From assembly GCA_047967505.1 (NCBI GenBank), contig CM106538.1: a DNA stretch of 64,000 nt, one strand, 5' to 3'. Under the pieces are notes generated by a model, which made no database searches, was not told where the DNA came from, and worked only from the letters and a program-made list of their open reading frames with translations. Source of the DNA: Dipteris shenzhenensis (Eukaryota; Polypodiophyta; Polypodiopsida; Gleicheniales). Each line of letters starts with the position of its first letter. Position 1 is the stretch's first letter. A program made the translations under genes and the position numbers. This document shows positions 10,646 to 23,137 of this stretch, one piece after another.

Positions 10646-13600
10646 AGGCCATTCGTCTAAATTGTCTAGGCCCTTTAATGTGACCTTAGGACCTTAAGAC
10701 CTTTTACTTGTACCTTGGGTCCTTGATACTTTTTAAACCAGACCATCGGACCTTTGGACACGTCCATTTAGGCCTTTTTCGACCCCTTTATGCCTTAAGT
10801 ACCTTATGGTCTTTTGGTTGTTTTTCCTTATTAAAAGGCGTTTTTCATTGGGTTTTAGGCAAAACATGAGATCTTGTAGAAAATCAAAATTTCAAAAAGA
10901 AAAGGCATTATCAAGTTTGAAGAAAAAGTTTTTAAGTATAAAAAAGTATATGCCTATATTTTTCTAATGGCATTAGCTTTTTTATATGGCTATATCTTTA
11001 TAATGGGATAATTAATTTTATGCTTATGTGGGGATATTTCATGTGTGAGAGGATTAAGGAATTTTCCTAATCCTTTATTTTTCATGGTCTAATATTTTAC
11101 TCTATATTTCGGACATCGATAACAAGTCCAGTAATGCTATGACACCTATCTTCCCTTCTGGTTTAAGCTATCCTAACTTAAGCATGTTGGATGGTGGTAG
11201 GTATCAGCATTGCTAGTTGAAGTGTAGTACAAAGGTTCTATCATGGAAATTTTCTTTATAATCCTAGAAATATTCTCTTTTTAGGATTCAACCATATTTT
11301 TGTCTCTAGTAATACCTTCTCTCATATATCATTTGATGTAAAAATGTTGTTCTATGGGACTTTTACCATGAAGGAATTTCCTAATGTATCCCGTACTAGG
11401 ATTATTATTTCATATCAAAGTGACCTTGATAACATTTTGATATATCCACTAATATAGAATGCATTGGCATGAGAGGTTAATGCACGGCTCCCTTGGGACT
11501 AGGAGGCCTAGATACTCATCTCGAATAGAGGAAACCCATTTAATAGATATTTACCTTTATCTTATTGGACAATTGGACCCTTTTTCCTATCTAGTTATTG
11601 GTGATAAGGAGCTTATAGCACCATCTAATGAAGAGGAGAAGAAATCGTATAGCACAACTTTGCTTGGGATCAAGTGATTATTTATGAAAATTGGACCATA
11701 ATATTATAGTAACATTCCTTTTTATTAAGATACCCCCCTATCATTTTAATAAATATTGCAATAAGAATAGACAGACTAACCTTATATTAAATCCATAAAA
11801 AATGGAGCATAGCATATATGGAAAATCCAAATCTTTGAGACCCGTTGTAGGTTAAGAAGATGAGGGAATTTGATAACCTTTATGAGATACCCCTATTGAT
11901 ATAGCCTTGGGTCGGCTTGGATTTTCACAAAAAATTAGGTAAATAAGAAGAGGAAACTTATCTGATCCACTTTAGCGTATTTCTATAATAACGGCATGAG
12001 ATGGATACCAAGAGGTGTTAAACATCTAGGAAAAGAGCTAAAGACAAATTGGAATGAGAGATGGAGGCAAGATATCACAAAGCAACACTACATTTCTATT
12101 GCGCACAAAGGGAATACAAGTCATGTAGATGTCTCACACACTCATGTACAAGACCTTAAATAGGCTATTGGAAGAGTCCAATTGTCCCTCACTAAGCAGT
12201 CTACCTCCAAGTGTCTCACATGCAAGGACATAGTTATCAAGCGTGATAAGTAAAACCACATAGCCGTTTCAAAAATCATATCAAACTTTCTTTTCAGGGG
12301 GACAGACATCCCATACTTTCCCCTTGGAGAACTGATGGAAAAAATTTGGAAGGCAAGTCCCTTTCAGCCTGTCAAGAATTTGGGTCTAGAAATCATTCAT
12401 AAGCTTCTTTAAAGTGAAATGCACAGACATGCAGGGTGGATTTAATTCTTGACAAGAGATCGATTGGTAGTGGCAGCAAGGAGAGAGTAGAAAGATGGAT
12501 CTGATGCTGAGTGGACATGGTTGAAAATGTACATGAAGATCAAGTAAAAGGATATGATGCAAATTACAAGATAGAGAAAGTTGGTCTTACAATAGAATAA
12601 TTGGCAATATGGGCTGATCTAAAGCTTTGTTGAGAGCCTGTGATCGTTGTCAAAAGATTTTAGACTAGCATCACATCTAGCATCCACCCATGAAACCATG
12701 AAAGTCTAGGACCAAAAGTGATCCTATTGAGTGCAAAAAAGCTTTCTCACATGATCAGCTTGAAAGGGTTTAACTTCAATGTAGGAAGTATCCATAGTTA
12801 CATTTGTCAAGAGAGAAGTAGTAGGGCCCATTGATTACATTTACAAGGAGGCCATGGGAATATCGCCTTTGCTTTGGTAAATCAAACCTCTTTCCATCTC
12901 TTCTTTCAAGACATGAAGGTGGACATAAGGTCTTGATGCTCCGTAAGGCGTTCAAACTTTAAACTTCATATATGCTTAGCTACAAAGTGAGTTAATGAAA
13001 CACTTAGCTACAACTTTGTATGAAATTGTTGGCCATGCCCAAGCTCTTGGTTTTTACATAGTGATTTAGAAAAATGCAGGTATCCATTCCGAGATAGCTC
13101 AAATCACGGAGCTGCATATCAATAGGGCATTTTGAGTTGATGCATCACAAAAACTAGCTATAGCAGGATAAAGTGTGCGTCATTGAACACCAACACAACC
13201 ACATGTCCCAAGTTTTCATAGCTAGATGCAAGCACTGACTCAAGGAAGTCCTCTTGTGTAAACAACTCAATGAAGAGGCAATGTTTATATCTCTACTAAG
13301 CAAAACCGACAAAGAAGAAAACATGAAGGGTTTCTATCTGCATATGGCAAAATTAGCTACTCCAAAATAAGACAAAAAAACACTCAACATTAAGAGCACG
13401 GCAAGGTTATGATCAGTTGAAGAGTGGAAGCTAGATGAGGAAGAGGGTAGCAGAGCTGAGGGAGTTGTTACTCTTACCATACCAAGGTAGTTCACCCATA
13501 AAACAAAGGAAAATCCAATAGGTATCATTCCTAGAGGGCCTTGGTTGTCATTTTCAAAGCTCCTCTAGTGCGGAGTTTGAGATATGATGAAATTAGATCT

Positions 13601-14488
13601 CCACAAATACAAGGTAGGATAGGACCTCCTGAGCAATGGCAGTATGTCATCTATCATCGACCGCGGGCAAAGCACAACCTCCTTCTCAATGGTAGAATCC
13701 ATCTCCTCAATTACTATGCAAAGTCCTTGGCCCCTTGGGAATCCAGCCTCTCAATGCTTCTGTGAGCTCCTTGATCCAACTTCCAAGTGCAAGGCTATTG
13801 CATGCCTCGACTAATTCTCCACCAAATGTCTAGGTAGTGTGCCCCTTCAGCATCTCTGGTACCTCTTGTTGAGAAGTGGATGATCATAGCATCCATATTT
13901 AGTGATTCTATGTGGGAGGTAAATTTGAGTGGGTGTCTAAGATTGTAAGTGCTATGTGGCAACATATTGGCTACTAAGTTTTCTTTTTTTTAATTTAATT
14001 TATTTTTAAAAAATATTAACTTGCCGACTTATATTAACTGGGGAGGTCAATATCGAGAAAAAGACCATGTACAACAAGATGGGGATCCCACTAGGGCCCT
14101 GCCTTTTGGAATGTCATTATAAGTCTAAGTGTAAAGTTGCTTGGGGGTGTTGAGAAATGTGGTGCCATAGGATACTAAGAGAAATTATGTGATTGGTAGA
14201 GTAGATTGTGTCAATGGATTGATGACATGGGTACTGAAAAAAGATGATGTTGATCTTGTACTTACCTATTTAAGAAAACATCCTCTAATGAAATGATATT
14301 GCTTGTCTTTCACCTTCTATCTTATCATGTTGTTTCCTTTTGAGCCTCCCTAGGATTTTTGGCCCTGCTAGCTGAGTGAAAGAGACTAGAGAAAAAAGGC
14401 GAAAGGGTGTGTGTGTGTTTTTGGTGGATGGACGTGGGACGGGGCATTAAATAAAAGTGGAAACGGCTATTTTGGCAAGAGTGGTGTT
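10646..14488. other. Unrecognised, largely non-coding interval
   Basis: No domain was recognised with confidence. Two faint retroelement-like traces were seen: ALLRACDRCQKI at about 12617-12655 (+), which resembles the CxxC half of a gypsy integrase zinc finger, and WHERLMHGSLG at about 11465-11497 (+), which resembles a copia pre-integrase box. Neither has supporting sequence around it. Frames at 11459-11677 and 13541-13765 are otherwise unrecognised. A short GT run lies at about 14408-14422. Confidence 0.4.
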
Positions 14489-16735
14489 ATACAATAGACA
14501 AAGAGAGCCTCCATCTCCAGACAGAAATACCCAATAAAGACAAAAGCATTTAAAACCTCCACAAGAGGACAAAAACTTGAGCCCAACAACACATTAGGAG
14601 CAGATTAGAAAGCCTTAAACAACCACTACACCAAAACTTAAACTGGTCAAGTTGACCAAATGAACTGAAAGAACTTGGATGGGCCTCATTAGCAAAAAAA
14701 CTAACCTATCCATCACTAAGGACCCTTGCAGGGCCAAAAAATCAGCCATCATAGAGCGCAAAGCCTACCCTGCCAATGCAATAAGGGAGCAAGACTAAGC
14801 TAGCATTACACACTCAAAACAAGGTTTCCTACTAGAGGATCTTTCTTCAAAACTATCATCCCCAAGGCCTGCAATTTCCTTACACTCACCAACTAACAAA
14901 GAGAGCCTAGATGCTATCGGAATAGGATCTCGGAAGACCAGCCATTTCCTCATAGTCTAGGCTGCCAGCATTATAAAAGCTCTAAGGTATGCCCAACAAC
15001 AAGCCAAAGTCGAGGGAAGCCTATTCAGATCTCCCAGCAACACCAAACGCCACTGCGCAACCGAGAAGCCCAACACCACACCAGTAGCTCGAATGGTACC
15101 CCCAACCTCACCCAAAGCTCATTGACAACCGGACAGAAGGTGAAGGATATTTTCCAGAGTAGCCCCACAAAGAGGGCATAATGGACACAATGATATCCAC
15201 TTCCAAACTTCCTCAAGGTGCAACCTCCACCAATTTGGAGACCTGCCCATATTTCACACCGCATTGAAATCATGAACCTCCATTCAACTCCTTAGCAGCT
15301 CCTTATAGCAATTTTTGGTCAAAATCTTCAAGAGAACTGTCTTGCCTATCCTCCATTGGTTCTCCCTCCACAGGAGAGAGGGACACGTGTTTGTCAGCTA
15401 GGACTGAGCAAGGCACCCACAACATAAGAGAGAAATCGAGCCTCTCCTACAGTGAGGCCATAATCTTGAACCAATAGATTTAAAGGCTTCCAAAAAGCCT
15501 GATGCACACCCCACGGGTCCTGCCAATGTCTCACGCCCTTCGTATGTAGAGAAAGGGCCTTTCTCAAGTCAAACAAAGCTAGCAGCTTCCCTTCCACCAC
15601 TGTTGCTGAACCCCACCAAATATTTTCATGGAGACTGGAGTCCCCTCTTAGCCCCTATCTACTCTTCCAGTTCATAATAGACATACATAGCTTCCAAGCA
15701 TCAATCAAGATGGATAGCAGATCCAAACCTCCAACCTTTAGCAGGAACAATGAGAGTATTTTGTCAAACCACAAAAGAAGGGGCCAAGTGCTAGTTCTCC
15801 TAAACGACACCTTCTCTACAAAATTATAGAGCAGTTCAGCCCATGGGGCTACACCTCTCAAAAATTTGGGCAACCACTTGACAGTAAGAGATATTTGGAA
15901 TGGCAATCCCTCTTAGGGGCCTAAAGCAACTTCCATGGGATATAATGCACTCCCAAATTCTTTGACCCAAGAAAAGCTCTCAGTAGCTTTTCAACCTCAA
16001 GCCAATGGGAATTCTTGAACTGCCATATTGATGCTACATAAACAATAGAAGTAGCCAATACATGTTTAATAATTGGGGCCTTTACGTTCCACCCCATCTG
16101 CAGACCACTCCATAACTGTAATTCCAACTTGATCTGGCCTTTGACCCAATTGAACCACTGGCATAAAGTGAGGCCAATGCCCTCCCCCCCATGTATCGAA
16201 CAATTCGGCCTCTAGGGATCCCAGCTCATAGACAATGATGATGCCCACTCAAGGAGAGGCTCAAGTGAAAGCCGCAAGGCATTCGTCTTCTTTAGACTAC
16301 AAACCAATATTGAGGCATTGTAAAAACACTGAAGCACTTGGAAAAGGTTGGTCACGCTCTATTGTGACTCATACACAAAGATCAAGAGATCGTTGGCAAA
16401 CATTTGAAGATTAAATTAGTTTCCTCTCGAAAGTCTCACACCCTTTATTAAGCCCTGCTCTGCAGAAAGCTTTACCATTCCAATCAAAGGAACTGTGCAA
16501 ACAACAAAGAGCAAGGGGGCCAGTGGGCATCCTTGTCTAATTGATTTGTAGAGATCAAATCTACCAACCACGCCTCCATTAATGCATAAGATCGAAGAGG
16601 CATTGTCGAACAAGGTGCAGACTTTCCTGACCAGCTTGGAACCAAACCCCAAATGCAATAGAACTAACTTGACAAAGTTAACAGGAAAGAGGATGAGCAT
16701 GGGTGGAAAAAGTGGCTTGCACCCGAGCTACAAGA
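14489..16735 (-). mobile_element. LINE-C copy, 5'-truncated in RT
   Basis: A third LINE family, on the minus strand. About 16700-16416 gives the RT fingers-palm motif GRFDLYKSIRQGCPLAPLLF, diagnostic of plant L1-type RT. About 16400-16360 gives FANDLLIFVYESQ, where the active-site FADD reads FAND. About 16127-15655 covers the thumb and connecting region with LEVEKLLRAFLGSKNLG. About 15200-15130 contains the zinc-binding box CPLCGATLENILHLLSGC, typical of the reverse-transcriptase zinc-binding domain. Endonuclease and ORF1 are missing. Many frameshifts and stops show an old copy. Its sequence differs clearly from LINE-A and LINE-B. Confidence 0.85.
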
Positions 16736-18740
16736 AGTAGCCTTAAGAGGCAGATATACATGCCATGCAGATACCTATGCATTAGGATGGATCATTGTTG
16801 AGATGATTCTATTTTTTGAAGATGCCTGGGGTTATATTGAGAAGGATCGAAAAATGCGTCCGTCTCATGTTGCTAATGCCATTAAATGTCATGCACATGA
16901 AGAAATGATGCATCGCATTACCGATCAGAGGAAGCCGCCTACAGAGACCACTGATATCTTAAAGAGAGTGGAATGTGAGGGAGAATCGGCTACGGAAGAG
17001 ATGTCTCTTGCCCTTAGGCGTGCAACATAAGCCACATTTTTTGCCTTGTAATATTTTTGGGACACCATGTGTCTGTCAAACTTATCGTAATAAACTTCTT
17101 GTTCAAAAACAAAATTATTGGCTTTGAAAGCATTTATAATTCAAAAAAGATGTCATTTATATTGTGGATATACGGCCTTTTATATTTTGTAAAGATTGCA
17201 ACGTTTGAAAGCATTTATTCAAGATTGCAACATGCACATTTTGCATAGCATTTGTAACATCTTCATCTTTCATTAAGCATATTGTACGTGACATTTGAAT
17301 ATTGAATTTGATGCATGCAGACTTTGCATACTGCTTTATCTATATTGTGCTTTCCGAACTATAGTATTCGCACTACACTTTTGGAAAATGTCACAAGGAG
17401 AGGATACTCCTTCGCATAGGGAGGAGGAAGTCTCCAGAAGAGCAGGCAAGTGTCCATTGACACAAGAGGAGGCTAAAGAGGAGGCTCGATGTGTCGAGCA
17501 TCAACGGTTACAAGTCGAGTGGCTATGCAGGGTTGCCAACGTAGCGCCCGAGGATGTGCTAGAGACTTGCACGTACATCTGTGTATGCTCAACCTAGACG
17601 TCTGTATGTTTAATAATTCAATTTATTTTTTTTGGGGCAGAAAAAGTTTTTGTTATATTAGGAAAAAAGAATAGCTTCTTTGAAAATAACAGAGATCCAA
17701 ATTGAGTCCAAGGTCATAAAGCCACCTTTACCTGAAAAAACAATTTGGCTTTTAATCCCTTCAAAAGCTGTCCAAAGAGAGACCAAAAGCTGGCTGCCTT
17801 TAGGTTTGCAGGGTTTTGGGTTACAAATAGCTAGATAGCATGGGGTAGTTTTTCCACTTGAGGACTCTGAGGGGTCTTAGGGAGCTGACATTCCTAAGGA
17901 GAAGTTGAGCAGTTCTTTATTGACATAGAATAGGCTGCTCTTAAACTCTCCTCAACTTGGATTTTAAAGGCAATGCTAAACCCTATTAATAATTCAATTT
18001 TTGTTTAAAGATATTGCCAATAAGTATTTGAATAGCAATTGACACCATGGGCGTTGGTTTTGCAGGCATGCAATGGAAAGAAGTAAACAAGCTGGTCTCC
18101 AAACAAGAGCTCTAGGCAATTTGGCCCTTATAGGCAGATGAAGAGGTAGCCTCAAGCAGTCAGGCAGGGAGATGCAGAAGAACAGAGGGAGATGGAAGCA
18201 CCCCAACCCAAGCTTTGGACTAGCATGGGATGTGGAAGATAGCCAATTGCCGAGACGAATGGATTCGACAAAATGCCAAGCAAATCTACATCGAGGTATA
18301 TGGAAAGCCCCCACACCATAATGAAGTGGCAATGTACTTCACCAAATTCTTGTACATGCACTTCATTAAGGGTATACAGGTGGACTTCTCCTCTTACAAG
18401 GACAAGCGTATGCGTGGTCATACAGAAGTGATAATCACCCAATCACAATTGTCCAAGGCATTAAAGGGTGCGGCCCACTGCAGCAACAAGTGGCGCAACT
18501 TCGCGAAGAGAACGTGGCCTGGTTTGAGCAAGTCCAATGCCTAGAGACTGAAAGACCGCGAACTGAGCCAGAGTTGCAGAACAAGATTATTGCTCTACAT
18601 GCCCAATTGATGAGCCTCATCACCTCTCAATGGTTGAGAGGGTGCAGAGCCTGGGTGCTCTTCACCTGTGGCCAGGGATGTAGCTTGCCCATAAGTTGTT
18701 ACAGCCTTCTTGTCCTAGCTCTTAGCCTTTATGACAAGGC
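16736..18740 (+). other. Unclassified ORF cluster, possibly gag-like remnant
   Basis: Several plus-strand frames look like protein but match no family I can name. 16803-17030 contains SHVANAIKCHAHEEMMHRI and is charged. 17389-17597 starts MSQGEDTPSHREEEVSRRAG and is rich in Glu and Arg. 18230-18544 contains CRDEWIRQNAKQIYIEVYGK and HFIKGIQVDFSSYKDKR. At about 18485 the reading moves by one frame into QVAQLREENVAWFEQVQ, followed by ELQNKIIALHAQLMSLI, which has the heptad look of a coiled coil. A coiled coil after a globular N-terminus would fit a gag-like or transposon-associated protein, but no zinc knuckle or enzyme follows. The 17600-18000 stretch between them is non-coding. No terminal repeats were found. 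Confidence 0.3.
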
Positions 18741-19145
18741 GATCTGATGCAAGGACCCTACTCTTGTGCTTCTCCATTGTGTTAACTTAAAGACATCAAA
18801 ATCTTGTACAAGAGTGGGGTCTACATTGCATGCTTCATTGAAGCCGATGGTATTTGCACTGCCAATAAAGCTGTCAACCCAAAACATGGCACTTGTGTCC
18901 CATTGCACCCAGCTGGCAAGGCCATCATGACCTTCACACTGCAAACTGCACTTAGCATCATCAAGAATCCTCCTCTTTATATTGTGAACTCCCTCTAGAC
19001 TAGAAATGGTTGATTCCATCTCACTCTCCTCCATGTTGCACACCCTAACAAAAAAGGCATCGTGATTGCTTCTCATCACTCTCTTATGCTCATCCTTACT
19101 TAGCTCTTCCCCTACTTTTTGCTTAGTGCCGACGATTGAGGCCAT
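18729..19145 (-). CDS. Unrecognised 138-residue ORF
   Basis: The longest frame between 16.7 and 21 kb. It begins MASIVGTKQKVGEELSKDEH and contains MESTISSLEGVHNIKRRILD and WVQWDTSAMFWVDSFIGSAN. The acidic N-terminus and an internal tryptophan-rich part give it a real-protein look, and the first ATG follows only about 60 bases of non-coding sequence. No domain, signal peptide or membrane segment is recognised. It could be the internal region of a copia gag or RT-linked segment (the order KxxRILDDAKCSLQCEGHDG is suggestive of neither). Function unknown. Confidence 0.25.
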   Translation of the reverse strand: MASIVGTKQKVGEELSKDEHKRVMRSNHDAFFVRVCNMEESEMESTISSLEGVHNIKRRILDDAKCSLQCEGHDGLASWVQWDTSAMFWVDSFIGSANTIGFNEACNVDPTLVQDFDVFKLTQWRSTRVGSLHQIALS

Positions 19146-19617
19146 GCTTGTGAGTAGATCTTATGTGAATGTGTGGAAAGCTTTATCACTTGACATTAGC
19201 AAAGAGCTGCATTTGCCACACAATAGTGAGCATGCACACATCTGACAATAACTCTTGCCCTATGCATTCTTTCTTTTTTTCTTTACATGAGATGCAAATG
19301 AATTATCATGCATTGATGTAAAAGTTTGAAGATTTCCTAAGAGCTAATAACTTTCAATGCACCAAATGATCCTTTCAATGCATGCGTGCAACAAATGCTA
19401 AGTGAATTCTTAAAAATTTGACAAAACAATCCCCCCATTATGTGGAGATTCGAGGAAACCTGGATTTGGGCCATGGTTCCAACTAGGCCCCCATCTTGTT
19501 CAAGATGTAGGACTAGGAACCAATTCTTAAACCAAGCCCCTCGGCTAAGACTTGGAGAGAGGATGATTTTTATATCTTCTCAATCCACTTTTGGTTAAAA
19601 TGAGCCCAATGGTTGTC
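19146..19617. other. Non-coding interval
   Basis: I see no reading frame, repeat or motif that can be supported here. Confidence 0.5.
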
Positions 19618-19880
19618 ATATATTTTGGGCCGGTAGTATCATCGATGGTAATTTGTGTATTATCACCGATAATGATAGTACTAACCGCAGTAGTATGTCA
19701 ATCACTGCCAATAGCAAGACGATTCCTGGTGAGAATACTACAATGGGCTGTAATAATATTACCGGTAGTACTGTGCATACTACCACTGATAGGATTGTGT
19801 TAAAAAATCAATGTTAGTATCAGTACTACTGTCGGTAAGAGATTACCACCAGTAGTATTAATACTACCGTCAAAATATAT
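19618..19880. mobile_element. Small inverted-repeat (MITE-like) element
   Basis: The two ends are inverted copies: atatattttgggccggtag at the left, and the reverse complement of the right end reads atatattttgacggtagta. Inside, short words ggtagta and tactacc recur many times in both orientations, a pattern of subterminal repeats known from CACTA-like and other DNA transposons and their deletion derivatives. Length is about 263 bp and there is no coding capacity. A direct ccaat lies near both ends but not symmetrically, so a target duplication is not claimed. Confidence 0.55.
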
Positions 19881-19989
19881 CCAATTTCTAGGTAAGGGCC
19901 ACCTGATAGCGCAAAGGTGTGGTTGTGCCCATGATTGCATGAAATGCATCATCACAACATGTAATCACAAGAAAATTCATGTGATTACA

Positions 19990-20690
19990 TGAATATGCAA
20001 TCCGTGGCCCCAAAAATTATCGTCGACATGTAAATCTATCCAATTGTAGAATCATAAGCTGCTAATTAATCTTTTGCCACCACAATGACAAGTAATTCTA
20101 ATTGCACTAAAAAAAGTTTCGCCCTAAATAGTAATCACATGCAAATCTAGCATGGAGTCACATGCCACCGTGGTGGCTAGTAATTAACATCATGATGTCC
20201 AAATAATCATAAAGGAGCCACCATGCTAGTGTTGAGTGGTAATTAAGTGGTAAATAAATCACATGCATGTCGGACTAAATTACTTATTTTGCCCCAGAAA
20301 TAATCGTCAACATGCAATCCTGTCCAAGTATAGAATCATACGCTACTATTTAATCTCATGCCATCACGGTGACTGGTAATTTCAACTGCACTAAAAATAG
20401 TTTTGCTCAAAAAATTATTGCATTCAAGTCCGGCATACAATCACGTGCCACCACAATGGCTGGTAACTAAGATCGGGACATTCAAATTACCATGAAGGAG
20501 CCGCCATGCTGGTGGATGGTTGTAATTAAATCACATGCATGTTGGTGCAGTGCATTGGTAGGCAAGATTTCCCACATCAAGTGGTGCTGTCCAAATAATC
20601 ATGAAGGAGCCGCCATGCCGATGAGAGTAATTAAGTGGTAATTAAATTGCATGCAAGCCCGATCAAAATTCAAGCTGCCAATTATTCACC
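19990..20690. repeat. Diverged ~284-bp tandem repeat, about 2.4 copies
   Basis: Anchor words recur at a constant offset. The word cgtcgacatg at 20021 matches cgtcaacatg at 20305 (offset 284), and aaggagccaccatgct at 20212 matches aaggagccgccatgct at 20495 (offset 283). A third partial unit repeats aaggagccgccatgc at 20604 (offset 109). Each unit also holds aattaagtggtaa-like and cacatgcatg words. It is AT-rich and without frames. The units differ by substitutions and small indels, so the array is old. Confidence 0.75.
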
Positions 20691-21072
20691 TACCACTCAT
20701 CCAAATATGGCATCAAGAAGCCACCACGGTAATTGCTAATTAATTGCACTTCTAAGAACAAGACATGGTTTATCTGCCTCAAACAACCACCGTCGCATGA
20801 GTTAGACTACCGCGGTGGCCTTCACTCTAGTTAAGCCTCCAATATTCCATTCCATTCACCATTTCCAAATCCTTTCACTATCTTGTCTAATTACCACTTC
20901 ACCATTTCTAACTCCCTTCACCATCACCTCTCGAGCTTTCTCTGTTGCAATTTTCCTGTAACTTCTATCCCCTCTCATAATGGAGCCCCTCCCAAACATG
21001 TCATCCTGATCCTCCATCTCTGGATAGTCTGAGAGCGTCTCACACTATTTTTTCTCCCCCAATGTTGAAATT

Positions 21073-21423
21073 GTGACATGCAAGAGCTTCTCACATAATC
21101 ATTCCTCCCCTAATCTTGAAATTGTGACATTCAAGAGCTCCTCACATAGCCTTAGAAAGCTCGATTTGGATTCTCTCTCCAACTTCATCGAATTGATAGA
21201 TGAATTGAACGTGAAGGATGGATACATTGTCTATCAAACTCAGAATATTAACATTAATGAATGCATAATTAAAAAGGTGCTAGGAATTCCTGGAGGTGAT
21301 TTGCAAGCACAATTCTTGGAGAAGTCATGGAAGAGATCAGATATTATAGATTTAAACCCAAATGCTCAAATTAGTGCAGATGGTGAAGTCAAGGTTTGCC
21401 AACTGATGTTTAGGATATGTTGA
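21073..21423 (+). CDS. Unrecognised 116-residue ORF
   Basis: The frame has a serine-rich start followed by a more ordered part, LSNFIELIDELNVKDGYIVY and CIIKKVLGIPGGDLQAQFLE. The phrase around VLGIPGG is reminiscent of plant transposon-derived proteins in which an INxxLGIP-like motif occurs, but this resemblance is slight. It ends at a TGA at 21421. No second exon or terminal repeat was found near it. The role is unknown. Confidence 0.25.
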   Translation: MTCKSFSHNHSSPNLEIVTFKSSSHSLRKLDLDSLSNFIELIDELNVKDGYIVYQTQNININECIIKKVLGIPGGDLQAQFLEKSWKRSDIIDLNPNAQISADGEVKVCQLMFRIC

Positions 21424-21627
21424 AATAGACAAGGCAATACTTATCTTATATAGTTCTTGCATGTTCAGTCAATAGTAGAGCAATTGAGCTGGCGTACAAT
21501 CTCTTTCTCAAAGAAGGTGATCTGAAAGAGCATGATAACTAACTTGAAGAATTGCAAGGATGGCAAATCCAAATTGTCATCTCAGTCAATCAGAGTTACT
21601 TATGCACCTGATGGGGGTTTTGAGGAC

Positions 21628-22420
21628 TCCATTTCCTAACACCCTCCCATGGAGGAAAGGTGAGTGACTACTGGAATGGAACCAAGAACAGAACATTACA
21701 ATGATTGTCATTGAATTGTGCAATGACAGTCTAGAACTAGACATGGCTCCCATGCTAACTTGGAGGATAGGGCCTTGGATCAGAGGCTAGTATGCATGGT
21801 ATAGACTCAGAGGCTCACCTAGCATGGCTCAGAGGCTCATCATGCATGGATGCATGACCAACTTAGAGGTCTAGGAGACCAATGCACCAACATCCTGAAA
21901 CTCACATGCCAGGCCTGATAAATAGACCTATCAAAGCCAATACATGGCTCCCACAGTACACTCCCCTCCTGGCTCTAGGGACTAATGAGGGACATGGAGC
22001 CACACATGACAAATATAAAATCAATACATCATTTTAGGAGGACTATCCAAGGCTAAGAACCTTTATTGACACCTCAAACATTCATTTTAGAGGGACTACT
22101 CAAGGAAGAAAACTTTATTGACCCCAATCATGGAAAATAAAAATATATTTAATTCATTTTATGCATAGCAAGGGTAGAGAACCCGTAAATGACCCCGAGT
22201 AGTTGTTGCACGTAAGAGTGCACATCCCGATCCAAAGAAGTATGTCGGTGAAGAATATGGTGAGGATGCCTTGAATGATATGTCGATGTCGGCCATGAGA
22301 GAAGCTATAAGGAGCAATCACATGATGACTCTCAAAATGACGCGATGTGAGTCGCCAAGATCAAAGTAGAGCCTCACATTTGAGCAATTATGCCCAAATG
22401 AATGTACCAAATAGTAATGA
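21628..22420 (-). mobile_element. Remnant of a non-autonomous LTR element (same family as 40440-42680)
   Basis: The segment starts with ggactccatttccta, the tip of an LTR as seen at 54739 and 57054 on the other strand, then a PPT-like ccctcccatggaggaaagg. It then follows the internal sequence next to the LTR of the 40440-42680 element: the shared words include gactactggaatggaac, agacctatcaaagccaata and actcacatgatgactctcaa-like text near 22320. Most of the LTR is missing. No gag frame is visible. Sequence up to about 23100 (including a frame at 22869-23105) may belong to the same element. Confidence 0.65.
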
Positions 22421-23137
22421 AATTACATCAATTTTGGGAAATCCCCAAAAAATTTACACGTGAATTATGCCAAAGGACTGCAAAAGTTAAAAAAGCCCTA
22501 AATTTTAAAAATTAAGGCTTTCAAAAATTTAGGGTTTCTCAAAATTTGTTGCACAAAAGTGTCCTAGCATTACTCAGGAGCCCTCTAATCATGAAATTCC
22601 CAAAAAATATTGAGTATCCAACCTGAAATTTCAAAACTCAACTTTTAGGTCAAAAAACACAATTTTGACTGTTTTTCTCAGATTTCAGCACTGGATTTGC
22701 TGTTTAGAGTGTATTCCAGTAGAAATAGAGGTGGACGACTGTAGAGATAAATACAGAAGAGCTGAAAAACCACCTTAATCAAACCCTTAATCATCCAAAA
22801 CAGTGTGGCTCAGCTGGTAGAGAGGCCACAAACTTGCTGAAAAAGGGGTCTAGAGTGAAGTTATTGCGATGAAGAGTTCAAAGACTAGTAGCTTCACCAA
22901 TGGCAGCAACTCCAAGCTTGAATTTTTTGAAGAAGAGCAACTCATGGAGAGGCTAACGGTGAGAAGAGAGCAAGATGGGGAGAAGGGAGTGGAAGGGAGC
23001 TCAATCATGGAGGAGAGGATGGCTTCCATTTGCGGGCTTCCCTTTGTTACAATAGAGACACCCCAAGCAATTGCTATCTTTAGGCGCTGCCCGCATGTCG
23101 ACTAGAGTTGACCACATGTTGACCATGTGTCAACACA

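Noticed and set aside
11459-11677. Copia pre-integrase domain
   Set aside because: WHERLMHGSLG is suggestive but lacks the downstream CxxC and any surrounding copia sequence.
12600-12660. Gypsy integrase zinc finger (CDRCQK)
   Set aside because: Only a short match in one broken frame, with no HxxH part or integrase core nearby.
19990-20690. Possible CRISPR-like array
   Set aside because: Units are about 284 bp and diverged, with no short repeats and unique spacers, and the DNA is eukaryotic.
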